Assembly: GCA_016786725.1 (NCBI GenBank)
Contig: JAEUVU010000007.1
Coordinates: forward strand, 496,001-560,000
DNA from: Ferruginibacter sp.
GTDB taxonomy: Bacteria; Bacteroidota; Bacteroidia; Chitinophagales; Chitinophagaceae
Direction: 5' to 3'
DNA length: 64,000 nucleotides
Shown in pieces: positions 25,150 to 34,900 of this stretch (positions are counted from its first letter, which is position 1; each line of letters opens with the position of its first letter). A model generated the notes under the pieces. That model made no database searches and was not told the origin of the DNA. It saw only the letters and a list, made by a program, of their open reading frames with translations. Both the position numbers and the translations under genes were made by a program.

Positions 25150-27204
25150 TTATTGCGGATGATAAACCCTTTCTGCATTTTTGTAAACAGCAGCTTTATC
25201 CAAAGTCATTGTTTTGGTTTGTTGCTTCAGATACATTTCCACCTGGTTGTCAAAATGTTTATTGCCGGGTTTTGCACTGGCGCCATACATATTGATGGTT
25301 TCAATTTTTGGCAATCCTTCTTTTGAAAAGCGTACAAACATGATCAGGCCGTCTCCTCCAATTGATTTTAGTTTGCCATTTGCAATCGGCTCAGTCCATT
25401 GTGGAGATAACTGATCGGAAAGCCCGCCTAAAGGCCATTCTTTATCACCACGTACAAGTTTTTGTATATCGCCCAATGTTAAATCTGTTTTTCCAAAATT
25501 GGTTTGCATATAATTTTGAACATGCGTAAAAGTTTCAACCGCCTCTGCTTTGGTAATTGCCCTGGGTGGCTGACCCTGTAATTGTTTTTTTAAATGCTCG
25601 TAGGTCAAAAGAAAAATAGCAGCGCCCTTGTTATCGGCATCTCCACGCTTATCCCAGTTTCTAAATGTTGTAATTAAACCTGCCAATGCAGGGTATTCAG
25701 TTTCACTCAGCAACAACATAGAATCAAGTTTGTATGGATATTGCAAAACATCCGGTAATTGCTTGTCAAATTTTATCTGTTTAAATTTTAGATAGCTCAG
25801 CTTTTCATCTTGAGGAAACAATTCCAGGAAACGTACACTGCGGTTGAGGTGGTATTCTTCCCATCCGTCAGTTTTGGCAAAAGAAGAAGGCTTTAAATTA
25901 TCTGCGTCAGCAGTTGCTAAAAATGAAGAATGATTGGTGTTGAATAAAAATCCGCTTTTAGGATTAATGTATTGTGGTAATGTTGGCTCAGGCCTGAACG
26001 AAGTCCATAATGTTTTAGAAGTATTACCGGGCACTGTTTTTTTCCAGTTGTAGTTTGATGAAGCATCACGAACTGGCATTAAAGCATTATTGATATAAAA
26101 TATGGTATCGTACCTGTCGGCATACATGATGTTGAACATGCTTAGTTCCTGCCTGCTGAGTGCTGCATAGAATTCTGTAAAATTCTTAGCCTTGTTCATT
26201 TGGTACCATTGGTCCAGCACACCAATTTTCATATTGGCGCCAAGGCGCATTGAAAAGAAGCCCTGTTCATTCTTCATGGTAGCGCCGTATTTACTCCAGT
26301 AAACTTTTCTTTTTACGTTGATGGGGATGCCTTTTATTTTTAGTTTGATGGTTTTTACTTCAAGGTCAACCCATTGCCCGTCAAATTTGTATTGCAAAGG
26401 ATTGTCAGGGTTCATCTCCAGTTGAAATTCATCCAGCCTGTCGCAGTAATTGACTGTATGTGCCCAGCCCAGGTTTTCATTAGCGCCGTGTAATATACAG
26501 GGGCCCCCGGCTAATAACCCTCCTGTGATGTTCAATCCTTCTTCGCTGCACAAATGGGCTTCGTAAAATGACTGCGGACCGGTGTTTGGCTGGTGTGCAT
26601 TGATCAATAAAAAAGCTTCGCCGCTTGTGGTTTTAGAAGAGCTGATGGCTGCGGAGTTACTTCCTTTTTTATTTAATTCTGGTACTTCCCATTCTTTGTT
26701 ATTGAAAATACGGAAGAGAGCCTGGTCTGCCCCATTAAAAATAGTTAAGGCGAAAACTGAAGAAGAAATATATTCTTTTGGAGTAACTGGAAATATTTTT
26801 TTGTGAATGACCTCTTCGGGATGTTTTTTTGCGTAATCATTTAACCCCTGCAGGTAACCATCAATAAGTTTTAAAAATGCAGGGGTAAGTGTGTTCCATT
26901 TTTCCTCTGTTATTTCCCTGCAGCGAAAAAGTGCAAAGGCATAATCACCCGCTGCGCCTTTTTTGCCCTGCACGCTGGCCATCAGGTTTTTTGCCGGTAA
27001 GATCACTTCCTGCAAGCTTTTAAAATCATCTTCGGCCCCGGCCCAGGCAAGGCCATAAGCCACTTCGGCATCGGTTTTGGCAAAAATATGCGGTACACCA
27101 AATGAGTCCCTTACTATTTCAATTTTGGCAGGATCTATTTTGGTTTGGGAAGTGCAGTTGATGCAAAGCAATGCAAAAAAAGAAAGCAGTAATGTCTTTC
27201 GCAT
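25150..27204 (-). CDS. Penicillin acylase-family Ntn hydrolase
   Basis: A 684-residue secreted proenzyme. A signal peptide (MRKTLLLSFFALLCINC) precedes the alpha-chain segment starting IEIVRDSFGVPHIFAKTDAEVAYGLAWAGAEDD. The autocleavage site and nucleophile are GSNSAAISSSKT (S182), followed by INAHQPNTGPQSFYEAHL. The usual asparagine/tryptophan pair after the serine is altered to SAA. Family members cleave penicillins, acyl-homoserine lactones or other N-acyl amides; substrate unknown. C17 could be a lipidation site, but the lipobox is poor. Confidence 0.9.
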   Translation of the reverse strand: MRKTLLLSFFALLCINCTSQTKIDPAKIEIVRDSFGVPHIFAKTDAEVAYGLAWAGAEDDFKSLQEVILPAKNLMASVQGKKGAAGDYAFALFRCREITEEKWNTLTPAFLKLIDGYLQGLNDYAKKHPEEVIHKKIFPVTPKEYISSSVFALTIFNGADQALFRIFNNKEWEVPELNKKGSNSAAISSSKTTSGEAFLLINAHQPNTGPQSFYEAHLCSEEGLNITGGLLAGGPCILHGANENLGWAHTVNYCDRLDEFQLEMNPDNPLQYKFDGQWVDLEVKTIKLKIKGIPINVKRKVYWSKYGATMKNEQGFFSMRLGANMKIGVLDQWYQMNKAKNFTEFYAALSRQELSMFNIMYADRYDTIFYINNALMPVRDASSNYNWKKTVPGNTSKTLWTSFRPEPTLPQYINPKSGFLFNTNHSSFLATADADNLKPSSFAKTDGWEEYHLNRSVRFLELFPQDEKLSYLKFKQIKFDKQLPDVLQYPYKLDSMLLLSETEYPALAGLITTFRNWDKRGDADNKGAAIFLLTYEHLKKQLQGQPPRAITKAEAVETFTHVQNYMQTNFGKTDLTLGDIQKLVRGDKEWPLGGLSDQLSPQWTEPIANGKLKSIGGDGLIMFVRFSKEGLPKIETINMYGASAKPGNKHFDNQVEMYLKQQTKTMTLDKAAVYKNAERVYHPQ

Positions 27205-27270
27205 TTGAGGTGAGTTGTTTTGGTAGAAACTGTTTGTTATTTACTGCTTAAAGATAGGATGTAAAATGTG

Positions 27271-27296
27271 TCCTTCAGCTTCGCTCAGCATAAACT
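27271..27296. repeat. Copy 2 of a 26-bp dispersed repeat (opposite orientation)
   Basis: Its reverse complement begins AGTTTATGCTGAGCG and matches 19968-19993 with four mismatches. It stands just upstream of the 27333 operator. Confidence 0.75.
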
Positions 27297-27332
27297 AAAA
27301 AAATAATTTGCAGAAATCAAAACCAATGATTT

Positions 27333-27349
27333 ACTTTGTATTTCAAAGT
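27333..27349. promoter_or_regulatory. Operator-like palindrome, copy 1
   Basis: ACTTTGTATTTCAAAGT is a perfect 6-5-6 inverted repeat (ACTTTG-N5-CAAAGT). It ends nine bases before the ATG at 27359 and is followed by GCTTTT. The second copy is at 28323-28339. It is probably the binding site of the winged-helix protein encoded between them, sitting on the -7/start region. Confidence 0.6.
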
Positions 27350-27358
27350 GCTTTTCAT

Positions 27359-27991
27359 ATGGACAATCAGCAACAACCTTTGGAAGACCTGCAGCACATC
27401 AAACAGATGATGGAACGCAGCAGCCGTTTTATCAGCCTTAGCGGCCTCAGTGGCATTGCCGCCGGTATTTGCGCCCTGGCAGGCGCCTGGTTTGCAAGCC
27501 AGAAAATCAACTGCTGGATAAAAGGCGATTGCCAGCTAAGCCTGCTGATGACATCGAATGGGTATGAATTGCTCAACGACCTTTTCTGGATAGCGACCAT
27601 CACTTTTCTGGCGGCATTTGTCTCAGCTTTTATTTTTACTTACCTCCGCAGCAAAAAAAATGGTACGCCTTTGTGGGGATCAACCACCATGCGTTTGTTC
27701 TGGAATATGGTGATACCGCTTAGTGTGGGCGCTATATTTTTATTCAGGATGATGCAGCTGGGAGAGTACCAGCTGGTAGCACCGGGTTGCCTCATTTTTT
27801 ATGGCCTTGCTTTGGTAAATGCAAGTAAATATACTTTGGGTGAGATACGTTACCTGGGTTATGGACAAATTGTTCTGGGCTTGTTTAATCTTTGGTGGAT
27901 CGGTTACGGATTGCAGTTTTGGGCAATGGGCTTCGGGATACTGCATATTATTTACGGGGTGGTAATGTGGTGGAAATACGAAAGGAAATAA
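27359..27991 (+). CDS. Multi-pass membrane protein upstream of winged-helix regulator
   Basis: A 210-residue protein started at MDNQQQPLEDL (27359); a TTG start at 27308 would run through the operator. About six membrane spans (SLSGLSGIAAGICALAGAW; FWIATITFLAAFVSAFIF; MVIPLSVGAIFLF; APGCLIFYGLALV; GQIVLGLFNLWWIGYG; GFGILHIIYGVVMWW) follow a charged N-terminus (LQHIKQMMERSSRF). I recall the MERSSRFISLSGLSG opening in Bacteroidota membrane proteins next to winged-helix genes, but no function is known. The regulator starts 14 bases downstream. Confidence 0.8.
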   Translation: MDNQQQPLEDLQHIKQMMERSSRFISLSGLSGIAAGICALAGAWFASQKINCWIKGDCQLSLLMTSNGYELLNDLFWIATITFLAAFVSAFIFTYLRSKKNGTPLWGSTTMRLFWNMVIPLSVGAIFLFRMMQLGEYQLVAPGCLIFYGLALVNASKYTLGEIRYLGYGQIVLGLFNLWWIGYGLQFWAMGFGILHIIYGVVMWWKYERK

Positions 27992-28005
27992 ACTGTTTTT
28001 GCCGA

Positions 28006-28305
28006 ATGAAAAATCCGATAGAAAATTTAAATAAGGTTTTTGACAGCCGAATACGCCTGGGCATTATGAGCGCCCTGATGGTGAACGATGCCGTGAGCTT
28101 TAATGAATTGAAAGAGCTGCTGGATATTACAGATGGGAACCTGGCCAGTCATTTAAAAACATTGGAGGAGGGAGGCTATGTAAAGTTCCAGAAAGGTTTT
28201 ATAGGCCGCAAAACAAACACTACTTATTCAATAACAAAGAATGGAGAAAAAGAATTCAAGCTGCACCTGGATGCATTGACAAAAATGATCGGATCGGTAA
28301 AATGA
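28006..28305 (+). CDS. Winged-helix transcriptional regulator (HTH_34 type)
   Basis: A 99-residue single-domain DNA-binding protein. Helices and wing are visible: NLNKVFDSRIRLGIMSALM, FNELKELLDITDGNLASHLKTLEEGGYV, and the wing KGFIGRKTNTTYSITKNGEKEF, the pattern of PF13601. There is no sensor domain. Start at MKNPIENL (28006). The two flanking membrane-protein genes each carry the ACTTTG-N5-CAAAGT palindrome at their starts, so it most likely represses the whole cluster and itself. Confidence 0.9.
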   Translation: MKNPIENLNKVFDSRIRLGIMSALMVNDAVSFNELKELLDITDGNLASHLKTLEEGGYVKFQKGFIGRKTNTTYSITKNGEKEFKLHLDALTKMIGSVK

Positions 28306-28322
28306 ATTTTTTTTATACCTAA

Positions 28323-28339
28323 ACTTTGAAATACAAAGT
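28323..28339. promoter_or_regulatory. Operator-like palindrome, copy 2
   Basis: ACTTTGAAATACAAAGT has the same arms as copy 1; its 5-base spacer is the reverse complement of the other one. It is followed by ACTTTT, and the ATG at 28351 lies 11 bases further on. Confidence 0.6.
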
Positions 28340-28350
28340 ACTTTTAGATT

Positions 28351-28764
28351 ATGAATAAATACGTAAAAACCACTTTGATCTTTACCGGCATCTGGTTAAC
28401 AGCATCGCTGCTAAATGGTGTGTTGAGTGGGGTTTCGATACTCATCTTAGATCACGACTGGGATTATGGCAGTCCGGCCCCTTTGGGGTTATCCATCATT
28501 TTTTCTTTTGTATTCAGCGTGCCCCTGGTTGGGCTGGTATGGTTTATCACGTTGATGGCGCAGGTGGCAGATAGAAAAGGAGATGACCTGCTGCAGTTTG
28601 TATTGCGTACTGCATTGCTCTGTTCAACAGCAGGCGGCCTATTTTTTATCTATAGTCTCGGAACCGAATTTAAGAACGCCCGGTTTCTTGTAGCACTTTC
28701 CATTATCATTTCGGCATTGACCTCTGTTCTATTCTTCAGAAAACAAATTAAGACCAATGAGTAA
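28351..28764 (+). CDS. Small four-span membrane protein
   Basis: A 137-residue protein with four hydrophobic segments: LIFTGIWLTASLLNGVLSGV, LGLSIIFSFVFSVPLVGLVW, LLCSTAGGLFFIYSLG and FLVALSIIISALTSVLFF. No family is recognised. It is placed directly behind operator copy 2 and overlaps the Coq4-like gene by eight bases, so it is likely part of the winged-helix regulon. Confidence 0.75.
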   Translation: MNKYVKTTLIFTGIWLTASLLNGVLSGVSILILDHDWDYGSPAPLGLSIIFSFVFSVPLVGLVWFITLMAQVADRKGDDLLQFVLRTALLCSTAGGLFFIYSLGTEFKNARFLVALSIIISALTSVLFFRKQIKTNE

Positions 28765-29250
28765 ACTCTATTCCATATTAAACAGCTTTAGGGCCAAAGT
28801 ACTGGTTTTTCTAACACATAATATGGCGCTGCCCATGTTGCGGTTCATAAGAAGGCCGCAGGTATTTCCTTATTCCGCAGAGCAATTAAAAAAATTTCCA
28901 ACAGGCACATTAGGCAACGATCTTATTAATTTTTTAGAAAAAAAAAACTGAAGTTGCTGCCGCATTATGCCAGGCATGATGTGAAGCATATCCTGCTGCA
29001 ATACGACACTACCGGCGAAGGAGAAGTTTGCCTGCAATGCTTTATGCTGGGTAACGGGCATATTTCTTTTCCTGTGGCTGCAACGGTTTTGTATGGATTT
29101 TTTACTATGCCAGAGTATTGGATAGTTTTTGTAAAGGCTTACCGTCGCGGCAAAAAAAGCATTCCTATAAAAGACTGGCAGTGGTTTTCCATTTTGCAGC
29201 AGCCTACTCAAACACTCATCAATAAAATTAATAACCATGCAAAAAATTAG
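28757..29250 (+). CDS. Coq4-like protein, reading frame interrupted at an A10 run
   Basis: Two frames together form one protein. 28757-28951 encodes MSKLYSIL to NFLEKKN and stops right after ten As (28938-28947). The other frame continues with LLPHYARHDVKH to 29250. With eleven As the frame would be continuous (EKKKLKLLPHYARH, about 164 residues). The second half has the Coq4 zinc motif HDxxH-X11-E (HDVKH then E in GEGE) followed by FMLGNGH. Coq4 proteins act in quinone synthesis; non-ubiquinone Bacteroidota homologues are uncharacterised. Sequencing error, true mutation or transcriptional slippage on poly-A are all possible. Confidence 0.7.
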
Positions 29251-29316
29251 CACCACGCTCTCCACTTACTGGTATTGTATTGAACTATTCCTGTTACAAA
29301 CCTTAAAAAATAAATC

Positions 29317-30897
29317 ATGAATACCCATAAACTAAAGATACTGCTGCTGTTTGCAGGAGCCGTTTTGTTCAACATCATTTTCTGGCAGGAAAAGCTTGCC
29401 ATCAATGCCATTTTATTTGATGTCTTTATTCTATTGTCCGTTTTTAATTTGTACACGGCTGCTTTTACAAAACCGGCCATGAAGTGGCTGGTGCTGGCAC
29501 ATCTGGTTACCATTGCCACACTTATCCTGCATAATACCATATTAGCCAAACTGGCTTTTGCAGCCACGCTTTTACTGGTAGTAGTATTTACACAGTTTCT
29601 TCATCGCTCAGTTTGGTATGCAGCCGCATCTGCTGCCGGCAATTACCTGTTGATTGTTTTTTCTTTTATGGAAGATATAGGGCAAATAAGGAGAGGGGAC
29701 ATTAAGTACCTGGGCATAGGAAAGGTACTCCGGTTCTTAATCATTCCATTGATGATTGCAGGTATTTTCTTTCTTATCTATAGGTTTTCAAATACAGTTT
29801 TCCAGGATGTAGTGAGCAGCATAGGTATTGCATTACAGCGTTTCATTGCACGCTTTTTTGATTGGTTCAACTGGCAAAGATTTTGGTTTTTAATGCTGGG
29901 TTTATTTGTTACAGGGGGATTGATATTGAAAATGAGAAGCAATTATTTTTCAGAAAAAGAATTTAGTATGCACAATGACCTATGGAGGCGGAAACACAAT
30001 TTAAAAAAATGGAAAGAAGGGGTCATGTATGATGTGTTGACTTTATTCATGGGTCGTTTTGCAAATGGCATTATGGCTTTACGAAATGAGAATACGGTGG
30101 GTATAATAAGCCTGGTGATGCTGAACGTTTTACTGCTGTTTATTAATGTAATTGATATAACCTACGTTTGGTTCGGCTTTAGCTATACAGCCAATCTTAA
30201 CCTTACCCAATATTTACATGAGGGTACCGGTATGCTGATATTTTCTATTATCCTTGCAATGTTAGTGCTGTTGTTCTTCTTCAGGAATAACCTGAATTTT
30301 TATAAGAAAAATAAATGGCTTAGGTATGGCGCTTATGGCTGGATATTACAAAATTCAGTACTTGTAATTTCCGTTTTGCTGAGGGATTATTACTATATAA
30401 CACATATGGGGCTGGCTTACAAAAGAATTGGTGTGCTTGTGTTTTTACTGATGGTGCTGATGGGGTTGATCACGGTTTTTATAAAGATACACCAGCGGAA
30501 AACGGCTTATTATTTATGGCGGGTAAATGGATGGTTTGGAGTGATACTGCTGGTTGCAGCATCTTGCATACATTGGGATGAAACCATTGCCAGATATAAT
30601 CTTGCACATAAGAGCAATATACCTGTTGACGTGAAATTTTTACTGACACTGTCTGATAAAACGCTGCCACTATTGGATAAGAACCAGGATGTTCTGGTCA
30701 GAACAAAAGAACTGATTCAGGGAGAAGGTGAGTATCTGTACCGTTCGGGGCTTACTCCAAAGGAAATGTTTGAGATAAGGAAAAGGGAATTTTTCGAAAA
30801 ACAAAGAACATACTCCTGGTTGTCCTGGAATTACGCTGACAGGTATGTAAAACAAAATCTGACGAAGTCTGGTTTAACTGCTTCTTTAAATAAGTAA
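29317..30897 (+). CDS. DUF4173-domain membrane protein
   Basis: A 526-residue integral membrane protein with a dozen or so hydrophobic segments. The DUF4173 (PF13687) pattern is seen in NAILFDVFILLSVFNLYTAAF, ITYVWFGFSYTANLNLTQYLHEGTGMLIFSIILA in pieces, and RDYYYITHMGLAYKRIGVLVFL. It ends with a soluble tail (about 435-526). Function unknown. It may be under the same winged-helix control as the preceding genes. dgkA begins three bases after the stop. Confidence 0.88.
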   Translation: MNTHKLKILLLFAGAVLFNIIFWQEKLAINAILFDVFILLSVFNLYTAAFTKPAMKWLVLAHLVTIATLILHNTILAKLAFAATLLLVVVFTQFLHRSVWYAAASAAGNYLLIVFSFMEDIGQIRRGDIKYLGIGKVLRFLIIPLMIAGIFFLIYRFSNTVFQDVVSSIGIALQRFIARFFDWFNWQRFWFLMLGLFVTGGLILKMRSNYFSEKEFSMHNDLWRRKHNLKKWKEGVMYDVLTLFMGRFANGIMALRNENTVGIISLVMLNVLLLFINVIDITYVWFGFSYTANLNLTQYLHEGTGMLIFSIILAMLVLLFFFRNNLNFYKKNKWLRYGAYGWILQNSVLVISVLLRDYYYITHMGLAYKRIGVLVFLLMVLMGLITVFIKIHQRKTAYYLWRVNGWFGVILLVAASCIHWDETIARYNLAHKSNIPVDVKFLLTLSDKTLPLLDKNQDVLVRTKELIQGEGEYLYRSGLTPKEMFEIRKREFFEKQRTYSWLSWNYADRYVKQNLTKSGLTASLNK

Positions 30898-30899
30898 AA

Positions 30900-31268
30900 A
30901 TGAAACTGTTAAGATCATTTGGATTTGCTTTTTCCGGTATTATCGGATGTTTCAAATCAGAATTGAATTTCAGGATACATATTGGGCTAACAATCCTGGC
31001 AGTGATGCTTTCTATTGCATGTAACCTCTCAGCAAAGGAATGGGCCGTTGTTTTATTTTGTATTGTTTTTGTGATAGCGATGGAAATGTTTAATACAGCC
31101 GTGGAAAAGCTTTGTGATATAGTACACAAAGAAGTTCACCCGGGTATCAAAAAAGTAAAAGATATTTCTGCAGGAGCTGTGCTGGTATCAGCCTTATTTA
31201 GCTTAGTAACCGCCGCTGTAGTTTTTCTGCCTAAAATAATTACCCTCATCAAATCATTTTATAAATGA
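30900..31268 (+). CDS. dgkA: Diacylglycerol/undecaprenol kinase
   Basis: A 122-residue membrane kinase of the DgkA family, three spans. The signature AMEMFNTAVEKLCDIVHKEVHPGIKKVKDISAGAVL carries the catalytic glutamates and the Asp-Ala-Gly-like site. The N-terminal SFGFAFSGIIGCFKSELNFRIH is typical of the Gram-positive-like (UdpK) subgroup, which phosphorylates undecaprenol for wall synthesis. The stop overlaps the start of the DUF1361 gene by four bases. Confidence 0.93.
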   Translation: MKLLRSFGFAFSGIIGCFKSELNFRIHIGLTILAVMLSIACNLSAKEWAVVLFCIVFVIAMEMFNTAVEKLCDIVHKEVHPGIKKVKDISAGAVLVSALFSLVTAAVVFLPKIITLIKSFYK

Positions 31269-31918
31269 GAACAGCATTTTCTTTTCAAAAAGTACTATGG
31301 GCGTTTTATGCCTTCGTAGGTATACTGATAGCAGTACGTATTTTTTATACGGGCAGCACGCTTTACCTGTTCCTTGTCTGGAACATCTTTCTTGCATGGA
31401 TACCCTGCATTATCAGCAGCTTGTTTAAAAAAATGGCAGATAAACTTACCTGGAAACAGGCATTGGTATTTTGTTGCTGGCTTGCTTTTTTCCCCAATGC
31501 CTTGTACATAGTTACTGATTTGATACACATTCAGCATGAAAGCATTGTTCCCAAATGGTTTGATGCTTTGCTGTTATTCTCATCAGCTTTGCTGGGCCTG
31601 ATGCTGGCTTTTATATCGTTGTACCGGGTAGAAACATTTTTAAATAAAGTGATCAATAAAAAACTGCGGCCGCCATTCATTTTATTAATTTTATTTCTTG
31701 GCTCGTTTGGGGTTTACCTGGGCAGGTTTTTAAGATGGAACAGCTGGGATATTATAACCAATCCAATGCAGTTACTGTTGTCTGTTTCGCACAGGATTAT
31801 TTCTCCCTTCGATCATCTGCAAACCTGGGGTATCACTGTTGTGTTTACTGTGTTTTTTTACCTGTTGTATATTACTATAAAAAAATTGCCCGGCTATTTA
31901 AGCCAGGCAACATTTTAA
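31265..31918 (+). CDS. DUF1361-domain membrane protein
   Basis: A 217-residue protein with about six to seven spans. Conserved DUF1361 (PF07099) landmarks are YLFLVWNIFLAWIP, FFPNALYIVTDLIHI, and GRFLRWNSWDIITNP. Function unknown. It is the last gene of the rightward cluster and converges on the 31933 gene with 14 bases between, leaving no room for a separate terminator. Confidence 0.92.
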   Translation: MRTAFSFQKVLWAFYAFVGILIAVRIFYTGSTLYLFLVWNIFLAWIPCIISSLFKKMADKLTWKQALVFCCWLAFFPNALYIVTDLIHIQHESIVPKWFDALLLFSSALLGLMLAFISLYRVETFLNKVINKKLRPPFILLILFLGSFGVYLGRFLRWNSWDIITNPMQLLLSVSHRIISPFDHLQTWGITVVFTVFFYLLYITIKKLPGYLSQATF

Positions 31919-31932
31919 TTTGTAAACTCATT

Positions 31933-34900
31933 TTAAAAATCAAGCCCTAAAGCAAAATACATAACCGGTTTACCTTTAAATAACACATTCATCGGCCAGG
32001 CTACATCAAACTTTAAAAAATAACCAAGTAGTGTGCTCCTTGCACCAAAACCATAACCACCGGCAAAAGGCCCGATGCCCCCTGCTTTTACTTTTACCTG
32101 AACAGGCGGTTCACCATAAACAGCTATCGGGCGCTTTATACCCGAATATGCCCCGTTCCAGGCAGTGCCCAGATCGATAAACTGAACTATTTGAAAATTA
32201 TTCAGGAAAGAATTATTGAGCGTACGGTTAAAGAAAGTAGAAACAACAGGTAGCCTGAATTCACTGTTTATAACAACAGCATTGTTTCCATTGGCCACAT
32301 TTTGTATAAAGCCACGCATATTTACAGCCAGGCTTTCAAAGGCATAGTTCTGGTCGGCTGCGGGAGGATTGGCTGTATTAAAATACTTATCTCTGCCGCC
32401 CGGGGTACTCTGGTTGGGGCCAAACATCAGCCATCCATCAACACCACCTAAATAATAAATAAGTTTTTGATTGCCCCAGCTGAAATCACCGGCTGCCCTG
32501 CCTGCCCAGATAAAATTGCGGTGAATGGGGTAGTAGTAACGGGCATCAAATCCAAGGTTAAAAGTACTTGGCCCTTCTGCAAACCGTACTTTATTTATCT
32601 GCCGGTTGTAATCAAAATATACCTTATACCGTAAGCCATTCCAGATATTCATGGCAGGGTTCATGGAATTATCGTAAATGTATTCAAGTTTGGTGGTGGA
32701 GTATAATGTTTTATTATCAGGAAGACTGACAGTTGCTGCATCATTCGCATCAGAAGTAATAACCCCTTTATCTGACCGGATACCGGTAGTAAGCCTGATG
32801 CTTTTTGTTTTATCAAACGGATAGCTGACGTTTACCTGGTAAAGATTGGTAAAAATTCTTCCTGCATAATAGTCGGGATTACCTCCGGACGTACTATCAT
32901 AAGGAACAAAATTTTGTACCACATTGCGGTAATAAGTGGCACCCCAGTCGAGCCTGCGTTTGTAATTCTGATAGCTCATCAGCCACTCATTGTCTTTTAA
33001 ATTGGTTGATATTTTAAAACCGCCTGTGATCCTTACGTCTTCCATCAGTTCGGTAGTTCCCAGGCGTATAAGTCCGCTTAACGGTGTTCCGGAATTTAGC
33101 CGGATGGGGTTTTGATTAAACCTGCCTGAGTAAGGCTGGTACCGGTTAATAAGCACACCGGTATAAAAACCTGCAGAGCCATAGTCAACAGAAAATTTAG
33201 GGGGTTTGTACCTGAACTTTTTCATTGTTTTCAAAACATCATATTTAGCAACAGATGAAACCGGCACTTCTGCTGTTACGCTACTGTCTTTTTTCTCATT
33301 GGCAAACTCTGTTTGAAAAACATCTTCTTCTTTTTTTGCAGGATTGACCGTCTTGATTGCTTTATTTGCAGCTGCGGTGTCCCTGTACTCGTTCATCAGT
33401 TTTTTCATGTACTCTGTTGGCGGTACCGTTACATTCCTGCGTTTGAGGGTCATTTCATCAATCTTCAGTTTATACAAAACCTTGTCATCGCTTTGGCGGG
33501 TTACTTCGCTTACCTGGTTATTATCTCCTGCAATACGGGTTTCTGCCAGTGTGCTTTGGTAATTCGTTAGCGGAAAGGTGTACGCTGAATCTTCTGAAAC
33601 AGAAACAACGGCAACAGAATCAACATCGTTTTTCCTGAACGCTTTTAATGTACTGTCAACTTCTTTTGAAGAAGGGTTGCGTAGTATCTGGTCAGCAATA
33701 ATAACCAATGTATCAAGCCCTGCTTTTTTTGTGGTGAAGAAACCTGCGTAACGGTTGCCAACACCATTTTCATCGCTTACAAACGTAAAATGGCTTTGAT
33801 TGTACTGCATCGGAAAACGTGCATTGCCATATTTTAATTTTGAAAGCTGGGTTATCTGGTTAAGCTCTGGCTTGTCACCAAAATCTGTTATTAAAAAGAT
33901 ATTGTACTTACTGTTACTTGGTAAAACGGTTTCGCTGCCTTTGGCAGCAGCCGTGGGCCTGTTGCTGCTGAAAATGATACCTGTTTTGTTGGGGAAAGCC
34001 ACAAAAGATGCATCCAGGTCATCATACACATCGTTGGTTATTTGTTTCGCTTTTTCTTTTTGAATGTCGTAAGTAAAAATATCTGTGTGGCCATTTTTCA
34101 CTGCCGTTAATAAAAGGGTATTGGGGTTGAGCATGTATTTGATATCCTGCACCTGGTCAAAATCTTTGGTAAGGTCTATCTTAATTTGTTTCTGGCGGTT
34201 GATGATATCATAAACAAAAAGTTTAAGCCTTCCTTCGGCTGTGTAAATCACAGCTATCCTGGTTCCTTTGCCATCCCATGCCATCATGGGATAGTTTGGA
34301 TTCATTTCATTCAGGTAGCTGCGTACACCATATTTCAGCAAAGTTTTGTTTTCATATTCATCGTTGTAAATAACCCTTACAATACCTTTTTTAAACTGAG
34401 TTACCACATAAGAATTATTACGTTTTGTTGGGTTTACGTTGAACCTGAAATAATCCAGGCGGTTGTTAATAGTGAAACCATCTACATAACTTCCTTTGGG
34501 ATATTGTTTTCTTTTTGCAATGTCTTTGTAATACTTATCATCCTGGTATTCCATAAACTCTTCCAATACTTCTTTGAATTTTTTCTTGCATACCTGCAGG
34601 CAGGCTTTATTGAGATTTTTATAAACAGTAGCTAAGTAAAGCAGGTAAGTAACATTTTCCTTTTTGTATTTCTCTTCTATATAATACCAAAAGGCGTGGC
34701 CTGCAAGCTGTGGTTTTACAAAGGCAAACTTGGAAAATTTGCTGTAATCGCCGCTCAGCATTTCGCTTTTCATTTCATCATCCAGTTCGGTGCTCCAGTT
34801 TTGGGCCAGGTAGCTGATGTAACCATCGGTAAGCCATTTGGGCAGATCGAGAAGCGCCTGGTTACCGGCCACTTCACCCACATCATCACCAAACAAACGG

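Noticed and set aside
27308..27358. Upstream extension of the membrane protein before the winged-helix gene
   Set aside because: It begins at TTG and would translate the operator palindrome.
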